Part shown: positions 50,588-52,171 of the stretch, in pieces | Position numbering within the stretch: position 1 is the first letter of the stretch | Layout: every line of letters begins with the position of its first letter | NCBI GenBank assembly: GCA_021784575.1 | Contig: JAJYHX010000004.1 | Location: forward strand, 132,350-184,520 | Length of the DNA stretch: 52,171 bases | Direction: 5' to 3' | Origin: Nitrospirota bacterium | GTDB lineage: Bacteria; Nitrospirota; JACRHJ01 | Position numbers and translations under genes: made by a program | Notes under the pieces: generated by a model | What the model saw: the letters and a program-made list of their open reading frames with translations, nothing else | What the model was told of the DNA's origin: nothing | Database searches by the model: none

Positions 50588-51840
50588 TCTCGATTTTTCT
50601 CCCTTCTAAATAAAACTATGCGATTTGAATTTGTTCCAATTGAATTATTTTTTATTCCCCAAATATTAGATGTCTTTGTAAAATTTTGCGTATTAATCAT
50701 CACTGCTTCGCAGGAAAATCCAGCTTCAACTCCCAAAGGTATTACATACTCATCGAGGTTTAAAGAACTGTTTCTGACCTCGCCGACCTCAAAGGCAACC
50801 CACCCGCCTTGTTTGGTAATTCTATAAAGTTCTTTAAAAACTTCTCTCATAACTGATGACCAATCATCAATCTTTTTGGACATTGTTATTTCCTTGGAAA
50901 TTTCTTCCGAATCTACTGAATTAAACCAGCACCTTAGCCAGTTGTCCTTGGCATATTGAACGATGTCTAAAAAAGGCGGGGAAGTAACGGTTAATTGAAC
51001 AGATTCTTTTTTTATTTTTCTTGTTTTCCGAGCATCTCCAATCAAAAAAAGAGCATCTCTGCTAGCCCTTTTTAAATTTTTCTTCTCATCGGCAGTTACA
51101 CCCGATAAAAGACTTTTTGTTTTTTTAATAATAATTTCTTTTGTATTTCTGTAAGATGGCACCTGTTTAAGCTTCTCATTTATTTTTATTTGGCTTTCGC
51201 GCGAAGTAGCTTGATTCGGAGGGAGGGTATAAACAGAAAAGAAACCACTTGAATGACCTGTAAGCCTATTAGTTGAAACCATCCTTATCCATCTATCGAT
51301 GCTATCTTCAAGCCCGCTTTCCCTCCTGCTCTTTAAATAATTTTTAAGCGATACTATTTCGCTTTCCGTATCGGGATGAAAAAACATCGATAAGTCGATT
51401 TCAGCCTTTACCGCATATTCAAATTTTATTTCATCAAGGCGCTTCTTTATTTCAATCCAGTCCGGAACTTCTAACCGCGGACGAGTAAGGATTTCACTCA
51501 ATGGATTTATATCGTTCGATATAACATTTCGACCCAATAGAGCAGCCTCGATCACGGTGGTTCCTCTACCTCCAAATGGGTCGTATACTATATCGTTTTC
51601 TGTAGTGAGTGATTTGATGAAAAAGGCCGGTAATTGTGGCTTAAAACAAGCACGATACGCTATCTCATGGATAGAAGAAGCCTGTCTTTGTTTGGCAGTC
51701 CAAAACTCGCCCATAATTCGAGGTATGTTACGTTCACCACATACAAAAAAACTTTTATCAATCTTCGGTTTTACCGCCTCTGTGAACAAGTCACGCTCAA
51801 AGTCGACAGACTCCATCAGACCTACAATTTCAATATTCAT
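50584..51840 (-). CDS. Site-specific DNA methyltransferase (amino-methylating)
   Basis: 418 residues from ATG 51840, which has AAGGAG 5-6 bases upstream; the frame is open further upstream to 51891 without such a site. Motif I/X region DPFGGRGTT (residues 104-112 of the longer frame) is followed by NDINPLSEILTRPRL, and motif IV TSPPF (303-307) is later. The order I then IV, and the S-P-P-F, point to an N4-cytosine or N6-adenine enzyme with a non-beta arrangement. The partner nuclease follows. The protein would protect host DNA at the same site. Confidence 0.88.
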   Translation of the reverse strand: MNIEIVGLMESVDFERDLFTEAVKPKIDKSFFVCGERNIPRIMGEFWTAKQRQASSIHEIAYRACFKPQLPAFFIKSLTTENDIVYDPFGGRGTTVIEAALLGRNVISNDINPLSEILTRPRLEVPDWIEIKKRLDEIKFEYAVKAEIDLSMFFHPDTESEIVSLKNYLKSRRESGLEDSIDRWIRMVSTNRLTGHSSGFFSVYTLPPNQATSRESQIKINEKLKQVPSYRNTKEIIIKKTKSLLSGVTADEKKNLKRASRDALFLIGDARKTRKIKKESVQLTVTSPPFLDIVQYAKDNWLRCWFNSVDSEEISKEITMSKKIDDWSSVMREVFKELYRITKQGGWVAFEVGEVRNSSLNLDEYVIPLGVEAGFSCEAVMINTQNFTKTSNIWGIKNNSIGTNSNRIVLFRREKNRE

Positions 51841-52074
51841 AACTCTCCTTAAATTTTGAGGCATTTTATATTCCGGCGAACAAGTTGTCAAGAACAGGAA
51901 TTAAACAATATTATCCTTCATACTATTTTAACATTCATGCAAAGGTTTTAACAGTCTAATTCTGGCCACTTCGCAGGCCGCCGGTCTAAGCGGATGCAAA
52001 CCGTCAAGCCCAATCCGCCACGACCGGCAATCAGGCCGCTCAGGGGCAGAGGTTGAAGCCAATTCGCCTTCGGC
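51841..52074. other. Intergenic stretch with a GC-rich inverted repeat
   Basis: The left half is AT-rich methylase upstream region. 51989-52034 is GC-rich: GCGGAT pairs with ATCCGC, and CGGTC with GACCG outside it, giving a long stem. It resembles neither a CRISPR repeat nor an integron attC core. No gene. Confidence 0.4.
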
Positions 52075-52171
52075 TCATGGGCTATTTTTAGATGCCAATA
52101 ACGCCTTGTGCCACGGCCTTAATCTTTTATCGCCTTCGCTTATTAACTGATCAAAAACTCCTAAATCGCCC
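52075..52171 (-). CDS. 3' end of a gene running off the window
   Basis: An open frame from the right edge, about 31 residues (GDLGVFDQLISEGDKRLR then PWHKALLASKNSP), ending at TGA 52077-52075. The composition looks coding. Family unknown. Confidence 0.4.
   Translation of the reverse strand, partial: GDLGVFDQLISEGDKRLRPWHKALLASKNSP

Larger units (their letters stand above)
47599..52171. mobile_element. Probable integrated element at tRNA-Ala, right end outside the window
   Basis: Begins at the 3' end of tRNA-Ala with integrase, excisionase-like and ribbon-helix-helix genes, followed by a restriction-modification pair. Base composition is lower in GC than the chromosome to the left. I searched for a second copy of the tRNA 3' end to the right and found none, so attR must be beyond 52171 or lost. 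Confidence 0.65.

Noticed and set aside
51989-52034. Integron attC site
   Set aside because: The paired core sites (RYYYAAC and GTTRRRY) are missing; only a generic GC-rich stem is present.
49300-52171. attR copy of the tRNA-Ala 3' end
   Set aside because: I looked for a second TTCGATC-CCCCTCAGCTCC-like sequence and did not find one in the window.
1-52171. CRISPR arrays, rRNA genes or insertion sequences with transposases
   Set aside because: No regular 25-40 bp repeats with unique spacers, no rRNA segments and no DDE transposase were seen.

Overview
The window is about 52 kb of a GC-rich chromosome from a diderm (Gram-negative type) bacterium. MurE carries the meso-diaminopimelate signature DNPR, and there are lipoproteins, a Rho factor, NadB, an extended HflX, a GAF-domain histidine kinase and several c-di-GMP proteins. 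This gene content resembles Deltaproteobacteria/Desulfobacterota or Nitrospirota, but no marker here fixes the phylum. The last 4.6 kb is visibly AT-richer and is a probable integrated element next to a tRNA gene.

Layout. 1-5216 (minus): start of a division and cell-wall operon, mraZ-rsmH-ftsL-ftsI-murE, with a sigma70-type promoter, three MraZ boxes at exact 10-bp spacing and a hairpin leader. 5435-9012: an unrecognised protein, the GTPase HflX with repeat-encoded insertions, and an orphan Dpp/Opp-type permease. 9026-15143: one promoter followed by lipoprotein, nadB, HEAT-repeat protein, HD-GYP-type protein and TPR membrane protein. 15224-17216 (minus): REC-PilZ, PilZ and an unrecognised Cys-containing protein. 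17338-21403: a RadC/JAB-like domain fused to a DinG-type helicase, CvpA, and two thioredoxin-fold proteins. 21565-23253: divergent ATP-type PEP carboxykinase. 23442-27000: methyltransferase-like membrane protein, then a GT-C plus GT2 glycosyltransferase pair bounded by 34-bp inverted repeats.

27042-35149: endonuclease III, a tiny ORF, a probable ~100-nt small RNA, an AT-rich unknown gene, PolX, a ferritin-like protein, two paralogous atypical SDR proteins, and rho with a long structured leader. 35181-47299: diguanylate cyclase, response regulator, GAF histidine kinase, glycogen synthase, GalT-family protein, GNAT protein, PyrF, HtrA/DegP-type protease and TldD.

47473-52171: tRNA-Ala(GGC) followed by a tyrosine integrase (whose frame reads antisense through the tRNA), an excisionase-like protein, a ribbon-helix-helix protein, a small wHTH-like protein and a type II restriction endonuclease/methyltransferase pair.

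Cross-cutting themes. (1) At least four genes (hflX, the permease, dinG, tldD) have good promoters placed so that transcription should begin at or within a few bases of the start codon and lack a Shine-Dalgarno site, which suggests leaderless mRNAs. (2) A 14-bp palindrome of the form GCCGGTCTACCGGC recurs inside hflX and dinG and directly at the stop codons of mraZ and the ferritin-like gene. (3) c-di-GMP signalling is dense: one GGDEF, one HD-GYP and two PilZ proteins. The best candidates for something undescribed are the dispersed in-frame palindrome, the small RNA at 27954-28055, the tandem motif in the rho leader and the iterated CGTGTTCGTGA sites between degP and tldD.
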